64,000 bases of DNA from Shimia abyssi (GCF_003014475.1 NZ_PYGJ01000005.1:124001-188000); one strand, 5' to 3'. Counted from the first letter of the stretch, positions 18,134-27,140 are shown. Translations and numbers: made by a program. The notes: generated by a model from the sequence alone, not told the origin.

Positions 18134-19053
18134 CACGCTGTGCTCCCAAACAGGCCCGACGGCTTAAACAGCAATACGCCCGCCATCAGGATATAGATCG
18201 CCATCGATGCCAGCGATGCGCCAACCGATGTCGCTGCCGCCGGCTCCATGAACAGCTCGAAAAACTGCGGCAACAGTAACCGGCCCAGCGTGTCCGTCAG
18301 CCCAACCAGCAACGCGCCCACCAGCGCACCCTTGATCGAGCCGATCCCACCGATCACGATCACCACAAAGGCCAGGATCAGCACCGGTTCGCCCATGCCC
18401 ACTTGTACCGATTGGATAGCCCCGATCATCGCGCCCGCAAATCCTGCCAACGCTGCGCCCAGCGCAAACACCAGCGTATATAGTGCCGAGATGTTTACAC
18501 CCAAGGCGCCGATCATCTCGCGATCATTCTCGCCCGCGCGGATCTGAATCCCGATCCGCGTATAGGCGATCATCCAAAACAGCCCCGCCGCGACCGCCAG
18601 GCCCACCAAAATAATGAATAACCGATATAGCGAGTATTCGATCCCAAACGGCAACATCACCGTGCCCGCCAGCCACTCGGGCCGGTCTAGAAACAACGGA
18701 AACGAACCAAAAGCCCACCGTGTGCCCTCTGAAAAGATCAGGATCAGCGCAAAGGTCGCCAGCACCTGATCCAGATGATCCCGGTCATAGAGCCGCCGGA
18801 TCACCAGCACCTCGACCAGCACCCCGGCAATTGCCGCCGCCACAAGGCTCGCCACAAGCGCCAGCAAAAACGATCCCGTCGCCCCCGCCACAGCCGCCGC
18901 AGCAAAGGCGCCGACCATATAGAGCGAGCCATGGGCGAGGTTGATCAACCCCATGACCCCAAAGATCAGCGTCAGACCCGCCCCCATCAGGAACAGCATC
19001 ACACCAAACTGCAGCCCATTAAGCGCCTGCTCAATCAACAAAACAGCCGACAC
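18133..19053 (-). CDS. livH: ABC transporter permease LivH
   Basis: This is the first gene of the liv operon here, 306 aa from a GTG start that gives VSAVLLIEQALNG. GGGGGA lies about seven bases before that GTG. An in-frame frame extends to 19110 but its sequence is not permease-like. The LivH motifs MGLINLAHGSLYMVGA and VVIVIGGIGSIKGALVGA are present. No periplasmic binding protein gene is adjacent on either side. Confidence 0.92.
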   Translation of the reverse strand: MSAVLLIEQALNGLQFGVMLFLMGAGLTLIFGVMGLINLAHGSLYMVGAFAAAAVAGATGSFLLALVASLVAAAIAGVLVEVLVIRRLYDRDHLDQVLATFALILIFSEGTRWAFGSFPLFLDRPEWLAGTVMLPFGIEYSLYRLFIILVGLAVAAGLFWMIAYTRIGIQIRAGENDREMIGALGVNISALYTLVFALGAALAGFAGAMIGAIQSVQVGMGEPVLILAFVVIVIGGIGSIKGALVGALLVGLTDTLGRLLLPQFFELFMEPAAATSVGASLASMAIYILMAGVLLFKPSGLFGSTA

Positions 19054-19278
19054 GCCGCTATCCCCCGCCGTCCGGCATCTGGTCCCTGCTGAAAATCGCC
19101 CCGTCCCCACTATTGCGTTTTGCAGCAGATCAACACGGTTCCTGTACCACTTTCAAGCAGGACCAAACGCCAAGCAGCGTTCACTTAGTATTCTTGTACC
19201 CAAACAACACCGTCGCAGGGCCAATGACTTCTGACCCAAAGCCGTCAATACGGCTCTATCCACGAGTACTATCCCAAT

Positions 19279-20556
19279 TCAGTCAGCTGCATCAGACAGC
19301 TCCTTGGCGCATTGAATGTAATAGTGACGCGTCGGACAGTTGATCTGGATCTTCGCATATTCCAGCAACGTTTCGGATTTCAAAGCGGTGGCCTCTTCAG
19401 CATGTCGCCCAGTCGAGATCAGCCTATCGGCAAGTTGCAAAGACCACTGAAAATCCCCTTTTTCAGCCGCGTCCCGTGCTGCTTGCAACACCGCCTCTCC
19501 ACCCCCAGCCAAGCCAATGAAACGTTCAGCTTCCTCTTTCGGAGCAAGCGGATTCAACGATGTTGGATTGCCGTCAAACCAACCCATTGTCCCAACAAAA
19601 TAAGCGCGCACAGCATAAGCCACCCGGCCATAATACTCGCGCAAATGCGGCTTTTCAGCCAACTCAGAGGGCAGTTCTACACTCTTCGCCAGCTGATCCA
19701 TTGTCAAACCGGCATCCATGCCCTTGCGGGTTTCACTCGTGATGTAACGAATAGCATCACGATAGTCGGTCAGCACGTCGTTAATCCGCTCTGCTCCCAT
19801 GACCGCTTTGGTGTGCCCCGGTGCCAGAACATCCGGCGCAAACGCCATAAGCTGATCCATCGTATCAGCCCAGGTGTCAAAATCGCGGTATTCGGTGCCT
19901 CGGATCGCATACAGGTTTGGGAAAGAACGGTAAAAATTGTCCCCGCAGAACAGAACCTTCTTTTCAGGATACCAGACGACCAAATGATCCGGCGTCTCTC
20001 CGGGCGCGATCGCCAATTCCAACTCGATCCCACATCTCGTCAGGGTTTCACCTTCATCACCGATCTTGCGGGTTGGCGGCAAAATTCCGGCTCCCATGCC
20101 CTTCAATGGGCGATCGCCGGGACCCACACCGATACCAATAATCTCATCCGGATAGGACAGACCGATCCCGAATTGACGTTTGGTGCGCGCCTGCATGGCC
20201 TTGGCCGCCCTGGGATGCTTGGTCGCAACAATAAGCGGATCTTCAGAGCTTCTCGCACTTGCCAGTATCTCCGGTGTGCCGCCTTCCGCAAATACACTCG
20301 CGCCAGAGACATGATCACGGTGAGAATGGGTAAGAATTATCGTCTTCACCGGCAAGTCCGTGATCTTGCGAAATTCCGCAAGGATGTTCTGGGCCGCCGT
20401 TGTGGTCTCGGTCGTGTCTACAATAATAACGCCATCCAGTCCGACGATCATATAGACGTTAGAGGCCGCAAACCCAAAGGCCTGGTACACATTATCCGCG
20501 AGTTGAACCACCTCCTTCTGAAAGTACTCAGGGTGCTTTCGCAATTCCGCGTGCAT
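19279..20556 (-). CDS. MBL-fold hydrolase with alkylsulfatase dimerisation domain
   Basis: The 425-aa protein has an N-terminal metallo-beta-lactamase domain (THSHRDH near residue 77) and a C-terminal alkylsulfatase dimerisation domain (VGTMGWFDGNPTSLNPL onward). It lacks the SCP2-like lid domain of SdsA1-type alkylsulfatases, which are about 200 residues longer, and has no signal peptide. The metal ligands look canonical (ETPDH, CGDN, PGH), where SdsA1 uses glutamates. A sulfate-ester or thioester hydrolase are both possible. It is transcribed away from the sulfatase, with two GntR-type operators between them. Confidence 0.82.
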   Translation of the reverse strand: MHAELRKHPEYFQKEVVQLADNVYQAFGFAASNVYMIVGLDGVIIVDTTETTTAAQNILAEFRKITDLPVKTIILTHSHRDHVSGASVFAEGGTPEILASARSSEDPLIVATKHPRAAKAMQARTKRQFGIGLSYPDEIIGIGVGPGDRPLKGMGAGILPPTRKIGDEGETLTRCGIELELAIAPGETPDHLVVWYPEKKVLFCGDNFYRSFPNLYAIRGTEYRDFDTWADTMDQLMAFAPDVLAPGHTKAVMGAERINDVLTDYRDAIRYITSETRKGMDAGLTMDQLAKSVELPSELAEKPHLREYYGRVAYAVRAYFVGTMGWFDGNPTSLNPLAPKEEAERFIGLAGGGEAVLQAARDAAEKGDFQWSLQLADRLISTGRHAEEATALKSETLLEYAKIQINCPTRHYYIQCAKELSDAAD

Positions 20557-20654
20557 TTTCAGTTCCCCTTTTTGCTCAACCCGAGATGTCTACGGCCTGC
20601 TCCGCTTGGCTCCACACCAACACAGCGCATCCGCTATCCCTGTCAATACAAAAA

Positions 20655-20664
20655 TGGGATCCCA
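20655..20664. promoter_or_regulatory. GntR-type operator, site 1
   Basis: A perfect TGGGATCCCA palindrome 9 bp upstream of a TTGACA hexamer facing the metallo-hydrolase gene. Confidence 0.75.
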
Positions 20665-20715
20665 AAATCAATTCATTTTCCATTTTTGTGAATATTTCTT
20701 CAATATTGTTTGTTT

Positions 20716-20725
20716 TGGGATCCCA
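20716..20725. promoter_or_regulatory. GntR-type operator, site 2
   Basis: A perfect TGGGATCCCA palindrome. Its centre is 61 bp from site 1, close to six helical turns, which would suit cooperative binding. Confidence 0.75.
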
Positions 20726-20868
20726 TATGTGCGATATGACTGTTTATCCCCGATTCTAATCTCGGGATTAGTGCTTGTCGGAACGGCCGCTATCGCGGCC
20801 GGCTTGGTATCGCCGCACGAAAGACTGCGCATCCTGACAAAGACACGACGGAGGAGGACGTTGACAGA

Positions 20869-20997
20869 ATGCAAAATTCATCCGCGACAATGACAAATCG
20901 CGCGCACGAACAGAGGACACTGATCGAAAATTGCGACGCCCGCGAGAGCAGATACGCGCAACATCACCTCGGGCAGCATCACCGTGGTGACGAGTAG
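20869..20997 (+). CDS. possible 42-aa leader peptide before the sulfatase
   Basis: The ATG follows GGAGGAGG, the strongest ribosome binding site in this intergenic region, although the gap to the ATG is a little long. The reading frame ends in TAG immediately before, and in frame with, the sulfatase ATG. The peptide is hydrophilic and rich in His, Arg and Gln. The sulfatase has no good binding site of its own, so coupling through this small frame is plausible. I recognise no family. Confidence 0.35.
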   Translation: MQNSSATMTNRAHEQRTLIENCDARESRYAQHHLGQHHRGDE

Positions 20998-22635
20998 ATG
21001 GCCCGCAAAAACATCCTGTTCATCATGTGCGACCAGCTCAGGTTTGACTACCTCGGCTGTGCTGGGCACCCGTCGATCAAAACCCCCAACATAGATGCTC
21101 TGGCCGCACGGGGCGTACAGTTTTCAAACGCCTACTGCCAATCTCCGATTTGCGGCCCATCCCGAATGAGCGTGTATACAGGGCGTTATGTGTCCTCCAA
21201 CGGCGCGCACTCAAACTTTGCGCCCCTTCGCATTGGTGAGCGTAATATCGGCCACCATCTGAATCCGCTTGGCGTGCGCACCGTGCTGGTCGGCAAAACC
21301 CATATGAAACCCGACACAGAAGGGATGCAACGCCTTGGGATTGATCCCGAGAGCGACATAGGCGTTAATCACGCCCAAGCAGGGTTTGAAGCATATGAAC
21401 GCGACGACGGTATTCACCCCGACACCATGGTACGCCCCGGTCTGCCCTATAACGAATACCTGAAATCCAAAGGCTATGGCGAAGACAGCAACCCGTGGCA
21501 CTGGGCCGCCAACTCCGTAGAAACTGAGCAGGGCGTCCGCTCCGGTTTCTTCAATGACCGTGTAGACCTTGCCGCTCGGGTCTCCGACGAAGACTCCGAA
21601 ACCCCATACATGACCAGACGTGCCATGGATTTTCTGGCCGAGGATGACGGCGAAACCCCTTGGTTGCTGCACCTCAGTTATATTAAGCCACATTGGCCCT
21701 ACGTCGCGCCCGCTCCCTACAACGATATGTACTCCGCTGATGACGTGATCCCCGCCGTCAAATCCGACGCCGAGCTGGAAGACACCAACCCATTGATGAA
21801 ACACTTCATGGAGCGGGTTGCGGGCAAAACCTTTGGCCGCGACGAGGCGCGCGAAAAGGTCATTCCTGTCTATATGGGATTGATCACCCAGATCGATGAT
21901 CAGCTTGGGATCCTGTTTGACTTCATGCAGCAACGTGACTTGCTAGAGAACACAATGATCGTGTTCACCTCGGATCACGGTGATTACATGGGCGACCATT
22001 GGATGGGCGACAAGGATTACTTCCATAATCCGTCGGTCAAGGTTCCCCTGATCATCAGCGACCCCCAATCCGAGGCTGATGCGACCCGTGGCACTACGGA
22101 CGCCTCGCTTGTCGAATTGATCGACCTGCTCCCCACCTTTGTCGAATACTATGGTGGCGAGATCCCCTACAACATTCTGGAAGGGCGTTCGCTGCTTCCC
22201 AAACTGCACGGCGACACCCCTGAATGGCGCGATTTCGTGATCAGCGAATATGACTATTCCTGTCAGGTCTTCCGCCCCGAAACCGGCAAAGAGCCGCTTG
22301 AGTGCCGCTCTTACATGGTTGCGACCAAAGACTGGAAATACGTCCATGCACCGGGCTACCCGCCGGTTTTGTTCGATCTCAAGAATGACCCTGATGAAAT
22401 GACAGATCTGGGTCGCAACCCAGATCACGAAGATATTCGACAGTCCATGTTCAAGCGGCTGGGCAACTGGTCGCTGCACTATCGACAGCGCGAAACCTGG
22501 AGCGAGCCCCACAATATCAAAATGACCGGCATGGAGGAAAAGCTGGGCGTTCTGATCGGCTATTGGGACGAAAACGATGCCAAAGGCAAGGATCCAAAGA
22601 TCCTGCCAAGGCGCAAACCGAACACAACGACATAA
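20998..22635 (+). CDS. type I sulfatase (formylglycine-dependent)
   Basis: The 545-aa enzyme belongs to the alkaline-phosphatase-fold sulfatases. The motif CGPSRMSVYTGR, with Cys52, is the C-x-P-x-R signature whose cysteine is converted to formylglycine. Metal-binding residues include Asp12-Gln13 near the start and the SDHGDYMGDH segment. The D-Q pair and CGPSR resemble the phosphonate monoester hydrolase/choline-sulfatase branch. There is no signal peptide, so it probably acts in the cytoplasm on an imported substrate. It is followed at 42 bp by a TRAP transporter and later by a TauE/SafE exporter, which fits release of sulfate inside the cell. Confidence 0.88.
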   Translation: MARKNILFIMCDQLRFDYLGCAGHPSIKTPNIDALAARGVQFSNAYCQSPICGPSRMSVYTGRYVSSNGAHSNFAPLRIGERNIGHHLNPLGVRTVLVGKTHMKPDTEGMQRLGIDPESDIGVNHAQAGFEAYERDDGIHPDTMVRPGLPYNEYLKSKGYGEDSNPWHWAANSVETEQGVRSGFFNDRVDLAARVSDEDSETPYMTRRAMDFLAEDDGETPWLLHLSYIKPHWPYVAPAPYNDMYSADDVIPAVKSDAELEDTNPLMKHFMERVAGKTFGRDEAREKVIPVYMGLITQIDDQLGILFDFMQQRDLLENTMIVFTSDHGDYMGDHWMGDKDYFHNPSVKVPLIISDPQSEADATRGTTDASLVELIDLLPTFVEYYGGEIPYNILEGRSLLPKLHGDTPEWRDFVISEYDYSCQVFRPETGKEPLECRSYMVATKDWKYVHAPGYPPVLFDLKNDPDEMTDLGRNPDHEDIRQSMFKRLGNWSLHYRQRETWSEPHNIKMTGMEEKLGVLIGYWDENDAKGKDPKILPRRKPNTTT

Positions 22636-22676
22636 CAAGGCGCGACATTACTACGGACCATCTGGAGGAGGAAAAA

Positions 22677-23720
22677 ATGATTGTGAAATCGATGAAACGC
22701 ACGCTTTTGGCGGGCTTGAGCGTGGCGCTTTTGTCGCCGCTTTCAGCCGCAGCTGAAACCAAAATTCTGTTCAATATCTTTGTGCCGCCCAGCCATTTTT
22801 ATTGGGATGTCATGCGGGACTGGGCCACGCAGGTGCATGACAAATCAGACGGTCGCCTGACCATCGAATTCACCCCCAAATCGGTTGCCCCACCTCCCAA
22901 AGTCATGGACGCCGTTCGCAAAGGTGCCGCGGATGCGGGCTTCCTCGCCAATATCTATCTCGGCCCCAAAAATCCCGGCGCGCATGTCGGATTGATGCCA
23001 TGGGTGCATCAGGGTGATTCCGAGGCCACGTCAGTCGCCCTCTGGAATACCTATCAAAAATACTTCTCTGACGCCGAGAAATGGCGCGGCGTGCACCTTC
23101 TGGGCATGTATCACTTTGGCGGCGGCGCGCTCTGTTCAGTGACGGACGAAAAGATCGAGAGCGCCGAAGATCTGTCTTCACGCAAGGTCTGGTCGCTCAA
23201 GGGCAATCTGGACAAGATGCTAAAAAACCTCAATGTCGCCACCGTCAATGGCCCGGCGGTGCAAATACACGAGATCGTGTCGCGCAACGTAGTCGAAGCC
23301 TTTACCGGCATCACCTATGACTCGGTTCTGCAATTCAAGATTGCGTCCTACACGAAATCCTGTGTTCAGTTTGAAAAGTCTCCCTTTTCGATCAACTTCT
23401 CGCATTTCATAAACCAGCGTGTCTGGGACGGGCTGTCGCCCGAGGATCAGCAGGTCCTGACCGAATTGTCCGGTGAACACCTCGCGCGCATGGTGGGTGC
23501 AAAGGTCACAGAACAGGCGCTGGCCGGGCGTGATGAGCTTGGCCAGACGGTTGAATACATTCAGCCCTCTGACGCTCTTATGACCAGCCTTCAAGAGGCG
23601 TCAAAACCGGTCGTCGATGCGTGGATTGCCAAGGTCGCAGATATGGGAGTCGATGGTCAGGCCGCGCTGGACTTCATGCGCGCCGAGGTCGAGCGCCTGA
23701 GCACCGTCAACGCCAACTGA
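22677..23720 (+). CDS. TRAP transporter substrate-binding protein DctP (system A)
   Basis: This is a 347-aa periplasmic binding protein. A signal peptide (MKRTLLAGLSVALLSPLSAA region) is followed by the DctP fold. I use the ATG preceded by GGAGGAGG; a longer open frame overlaps the sulfatase. Family features include KVWSLKGNLDK (position of the usual carboxylate-binding Arg region) and VEAFTGITYDS. It delivers its ligand to DctQ and DctM encoded just downstream. A GC hairpin follows the stop codon. Confidence 0.9.
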   Translation: MIVKSMKRTLLAGLSVALLSPLSAAAETKILFNIFVPPSHFYWDVMRDWATQVHDKSDGRLTIEFTPKSVAPPPKVMDAVRKGAADAGFLANIYLGPKNPGAHVGLMPWVHQGDSEATSVALWNTYQKYFSDAEKWRGVHLLGMYHFGGGALCSVTDEKIESAEDLSSRKVWSLKGNLDKMLKNLNVATVNGPAVQIHEIVSRNVVEAFTGITYDSVLQFKIASYTKSCVQFEKSPFSINFSHFINQRVWDGLSPEDQQVLTELSGEHLARMVGAKVTEQALAGRDELGQTVEYIQPSDALMTSLQEASKPVVDAWIAKVADMGVDGQAALDFMRAEVERLSTVNAN

Positions 23721-23729
23721 TGATGACAG

Positions 23730-23758
23730 ACCGGGCCTTTCGGCACGATTGGCCCGGT
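23730..23758 (+). other. GC hairpin after dctP of system A
   Basis: ACCGGGCC (23730-23737) and its complement (23751-23758) form an 8-bp stem with a 13-nt loop and no T tract. It may protect the dctP mRNA 3' end while allowing read-through to dctQ. Confidence 0.6.
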
Positions 23759-23789
23759 ACGTATCAACGCATCAAAAAGGGACAGGCGG

Positions 23790-24275
23790 ATGTTTGACAA
23801 GATCATCGATACGCTCAGCAAGGCGGGCCTGATCATTGGATCAATTCTGCTCGCCATGATGATGCTGATCACTGTGGTAGACGTGTTCATGCGTTACGTG
23901 TTTTCTGCACCGATTTCCGGAAGCGCTGAGATGACGCAGATCCTTTTGACACTGACGGTGTTTGCCGGTTTCATTCTGGTCAGCCGCGATGGCACCCACG
24001 TTGTCGTCTCAATCTTTGAACCCTTCATCGACCGGCTGTCGACGCGCCTTTATCGACTGGTTTACGCAATCTCAAACACACTTGGCACCGCTTTCCTACT
24101 TTGGGTGCTGATCGTCGCCGTTCGTGATGCGTTCGAATACGAGGACGTGACCGAAGGTCTGGAAATCCCGTTTGGCTGGATCATCTCTGTGCTGATTGTA
24201 TTTGTCGCCATCGCGCTTTTGGCGGGCTTCAAGGTTTTCACCAAAGGCCAAATCGGCCACGAGCCAGCAGATTAG
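23790..24275 (+). CDS. TRAP transporter small permease DctQ (system A)
   Basis: The 161-aa protein has four hydrophobic helices, as DctQ subunits do. It has the characteristic VVDVFMRYVFSAPISGSAEM segment near residue 30, with Arg and the conserved small residues; here I give it as VVDVFMRYVF and SAPISGSAEM. It lies between dctP and dctM and 9 bp before the latter. DctQ forms the permease complex with DctM. Confidence 0.92.
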   Translation: MFDKIIDTLSKAGLIIGSILLAMMMLITVVDVFMRYVFSAPISGSAEMTQILLTLTVFAGFILVSRDGTHVVVSIFEPFIDRLSTRLYRLVYAISNTLGTAFLLWVLIVAVRDAFEYEDVTEGLEIPFGWIISVLIVFVAIALLAGFKVFTKGQIGHEPAD

Positions 24276-24284
24276 AGGCCCATC

Positions 24285-25583
24285 ATGACCAATGCGCTTA
24301 TCGGCTTAGCCGTCGTCCTGTTCCTGAGCTTCATCGGTGTCCCACTGGGATACGCCACGCTTGTAGTCGGCGTTGTCGGGTTCGCGGCCTATCGCGGCCT
24401 GGATGCCTCCGTCGCGGTGTCTGGCCAATGGATCATCGAAATGACCATGAACCTGGGCCTGTCTGTCGTACCTCTCTTTATCTTAATGGGCACATTCATC
24501 CACCGCGCAGGCATATCTGACGAGCTTTACGAGGCCTCTTATGCGTGGCTCGGCAAGCTCAAGGGCGGCGTAGCCATGGCCACAGTATTCGCCTGCGCCG
24601 GCTTTGCCGCAGTCAGCGGCTCTTCACTGGCAACAGCTGCCACAATGAGCCGCGTCGCCATGCCCCCGATGCGGCGTTTTGGCTACAATGATGCGCTGTC
24701 GACCGGCACAATCGCGGCGGGCGGAACGCTGGGCATTATGATCCCCCCTTCTGTGCCAATGGTGATCTATGGCATTATCGTGGGCGAAGATATCGGCAAA
24801 CTGTTTATCGCGGGCATCGTACCGGGCCTAATGCTGGTGTGCCTATTTCTGGTGGGTATCGCGATTGTTGTGCGCATCTTTCCTGACTCCGGCCCGCCCG
24901 GCACCGCGACGACCTGGGTTGAAAAACTGCGCGCCTCCAAGGCAACATGGCCAATTGTTCTATTGTTCATGGTTGTCCTGGGCGGCATATACACCGGCAT
25001 TTTCACACCCACAGAATCCGCCGCCGTGGGGGCCTTCTTTGCGTTCATCTTTGCCATCTCGCGCGGACGCCTGCGCACATGGCCCGAACTGCTTCATGTG
25101 TTTGCAGACACGGTTAAGACGACAGGTATGATCTTTACCATCGTGTTCTGCGGCATGATGCTGGCCCAATTCGTGAACATTACTGGTATGCCATTTGAAC
25201 TTGTCGCATTGGTCGAAGGCGAAGGCGCCATTTCTGCGACCCAGCTGGTTTTGGGGATCTGTGTGATCTGCGTCCTGCTTGGGATGATCTTTGAATCCTT
25301 GGGTATCCTGCTTTTGGTTGTGCCGGTCTTCCTACCCTCCCTGTCCGCGCTTGACGTTGACATGATCTGGTTCGGCATCATCATTATTTTGGTTGTTGAA
25401 CTGGGGTTGATAACCCCCCCTATCGGCATGAATGTGTTTACGGTCAAGGCGGTCATACCCGATGTTGATCTGGCCAAGATGTTTATCGGTGTCACGCCGT
25501 TTATCTTCTCAATGCTGGCCGGGTTGCTGCTCTTGTTCCTCGTCCCCGAGATTGCCACGTGGCTGCCGGACCTGATGCGCTAA
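24285..25583 (+). CDS. TRAP transporter large permease DctM (system A)
   Basis: This is a 432-aa inner-membrane carrier subunit with about twelve hydrophobic segments and the typical internal repeats. The motifs FAAVSGSSLATAATMSRVAMP and GTLGIMIPPSVPMVIYG are DctM hallmarks; I cite FAAVSGSSLATA and GTLGIMIPPS as the key parts. The C-terminal half has LGLITPPIGMNVF. Uptake is driven by an ion gradient. The substrate is not predictable from this subunit. Confidence 0.93.
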   Translation: MTNALIGLAVVLFLSFIGVPLGYATLVVGVVGFAAYRGLDASVAVSGQWIIEMTMNLGLSVVPLFILMGTFIHRAGISDELYEASYAWLGKLKGGVAMATVFACAGFAAVSGSSLATAATMSRVAMPPMRRFGYNDALSTGTIAAGGTLGIMIPPSVPMVIYGIIVGEDIGKLFIAGIVPGLMLVCLFLVGIAIVVRIFPDSGPPGTATTWVEKLRASKATWPIVLLFMVVLGGIYTGIFTPTESAAVGAFFAFIFAISRGRLRTWPELLHVFADTVKTTGMIFTIVFCGMMLAQFVNITGMPFELVALVEGEGAISATQLVLGICVICVLLGMIFESLGILLLVVPVFLPSLSALDVDMIWFGIIIILVVELGLITPPIGMNVFTVKAVIPDVDLAKMFIGVTPFIFSMLAGLLLLFLVPEIATWLPDLMR

Positions 25584-25617
25584 CAGGCCTGCAAGACCAA
25601 TACAGGAGCTCCGCGAC

Positions 25618-26343
25618 GTGGACACCGCATTTGTTGTTATCACACTCGCCAGCCTGATCGCGTCTTTCGTGAACGCGGCTTTTGCCACCGGCGGAGTCTA
25701 CATCCTGCTGATCGCCAGCGTCTCTGTCTTGCCGATCTCAGCGGCGGTTCCATTGCAATCCGCTTTCGCAGCCGGGTCACTCTCTGCACGGATTTACTAT
25801 TTCTGGCGGCATATCGACTGGCGGATCGTACGCACCTTTGTTGTTGGATGCCTGTTCGGCGTCTATTTCGGCACCCGAACATTTGTCGTGCTGCCAGATG
25901 CGGTGATCTCCACCGCGCTAGGCTGCGTTCTCTTGGTCCTTATCTGGCTACCCAAAGGGCGCATCAACATCCCGCTCCGCCACCCCTTTTTCTTAGTTGG
26001 CGTCACCCACAGCTTTCTTGGCGCCATGTTCGGCGTCGGAGGCGTGCTTCAACCGCTCTTGCTGCGCACCGATCTGCTTAAACTACAAGTGACCGGAACG
26101 CTGGCGGCGTGCCTGCTGACCCTCGATGTCATGAAGGTGACAGGATATGTCAGCTTTGGCTTCAGCTATTTCGACTACATACCGCACATCATCGGTGCAA
26201 CGCTTGCCGGGTTTGTCGGGACGTCGCTCGGAAAACGCGCCACACATCACGTGTCAGAAACCTTGTTTCGGCGAGTTTTCAGGATCCTCGTCTCGCTGAT
26301 CGCACTACGCCTGATCTACAAGGGTCTGACCCTAGCGTCCTGA
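25618..26343 (+). CDS. TauE/SafE (TSUP) family anion permease
   Basis: This is a 241-aa membrane protein with about eight hydrophobic helices and two related halves. FATGGVYILLIASV near the start and FGVGGVLQPLLLR in the middle are the two TSUP repeat motifs. The GTG start has AGGAGCT ten bases upstream. TSUP proteins export sulfite, sulfoacetate or other organosulfur anions. Its place directly after the sulfatase and TRAP system suggests it exports the sulfur product, which is inference. It converges on gntR. Confidence 0.85.
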   Translation: MDTAFVVITLASLIASFVNAAFATGGVYILLIASVSVLPISAAVPLQSAFAAGSLSARIYYFWRHIDWRIVRTFVVGCLFGVYFGTRTFVVLPDAVISTALGCVLLVLIWLPKGRINIPLRHPFFLVGVTHSFLGAMFGVGGVLQPLLLRTDLLKLQVTGTLAACLLTLDVMKVTGYVSFGFSYFDYIPHIIGATLAGFVGTSLGKRATHHVSETLFRRVFRILVSLIALRLIYKGLTLAS

Positions 26344-26364
26344 GGTCAATCCAGCCGCGCGCGG

Positions 26365-27123
26365 TCATTGCCCAAACGTCAAAGGCTCTGCCCCGGAATA
26401 CGCAATCAGATCGGCCACCGAAAGACTGTCATCCTTGCGCTCGAAGGTACGGATATAGTCAACCATGGTATGAGAATGCTCTCGCATCATACCTTCCGCG
26501 CGCACTGCATCACCTTTTTCAATGGCCTCAAAAATAACCTGATGTTGGGCATTCCCAAGATGCAGCCGGAACAGGCCCCGCTCCATCTGATCAGATGACT
26601 CGCTTGTGGTCCGATCAAACACCATCGATCCAACTGCCAACATCGGAAGATGGCTGATCTGATCACATGTAAACCCAACATACTCATTGCCACAGGCGTT
26701 CAAGATGGTTGAGTGGAACACTTTGTTCGCCGCCTGCGCCTGTCGTTTGGCAGCATCACCAAAATCTGCCTGCCGCACGGTTTTGTCGATCGTTTCAATC
26801 GCGCGCGCCATATGTGGCAAATGCTGTGCCTTGTGCTCAGACTGCGCCATCAGCCGCGCCGCCAGACTTTCCAGATGACCACGAACCTGCACCGCCTGCA
26901 AAATCTCTTCAACCGTGGGCACATAAACCGTGTAGCCACGCCCTTCCCCCCGGCGGATGAGCTTTTCTCGCTCCAACAGCCTGAGAGCCAACCGAATTGG
27001 TGTACGTGAGACGTCGTAAATTTCGCATAGCCGCGCCTCTGAAAGGCGTTCATCCTCCTTAAAAACACCCATTATGATGTCTTGTCGAATGCGGGCGGCC
27101 AATTCTGTGTCAATGGATTCCAT
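26365..27123 (-). CDS. GntR-family regulator with FCD domain
   Basis: The 252-aa protein has an N-terminal winged helix (LCEIYDVSRTPIRLALRLLE, residues about 30-50) and an all-helical FCD ligand domain, where His residues around HSTILNACGN and HQVIFEAI are expected to bind a metal and carboxylate effector. It is divergent from the dctP2 operon. A TGGGATCCCA palindrome lies 17 bp before its start codon, which suggests autoregulation. FCD-type GntR proteins are usually repressors relieved by a pathway metabolite. It is the likely controller of the whole 19-37 kb cluster. Confidence 0.9.
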   Translation of the reverse strand: MESIDTELAARIRQDIIMGVFKEDERLSEARLCEIYDVSRTPIRLALRLLEREKLIRRGEGRGYTVYVPTVEEILQAVQVRGHLESLAARLMAQSEHKAQHLPHMARAIETIDKTVRQADFGDAAKRQAQAANKVFHSTILNACGNEYVGFTCDQISHLPMLAVGSMVFDRTTSESSDQMERGLFRLHLGNAQHQVIFEAIEKGDAVRAEGMMREHSHTMVDYIRTFERKDDSLSVADLIAYSGAEPLTFGQ

Positions 27124-27140
27124 GCCTCATTGACCACACA

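Larger units (their letters stand above)
20557..20868. other. regulatory region between the metallo-hydrolase and the sulfatase
   Basis: About 310 bp that is A/T-rich in its left half. It contains two perfect TGGGATCCCA palindromes and, for the minus-strand gene, a consensus -35 hexamer TTGACA (20641-20646) just downstream of the first palindrome. An open plus-strand frame crosses it (20606-20893) but has no ribosome binding site, and I do not regard it as a gene. Confidence 0.6.

Noticed and set aside
19312..20691. A 459-codon plus-strand frame opposite the MBL-fold hydrolase
   Set aside because: It mirrors a gene with clear metallo-hydrolase motifs, has no ribosome binding site, and its composition is that of an antisense shadow.
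20606..20893. A 95-codon frame across the operators upstream of the sulfatase
   Set aside because: It begins within the promoter region of the divergent gene, lacks a ribosome binding site and reads through both operators.
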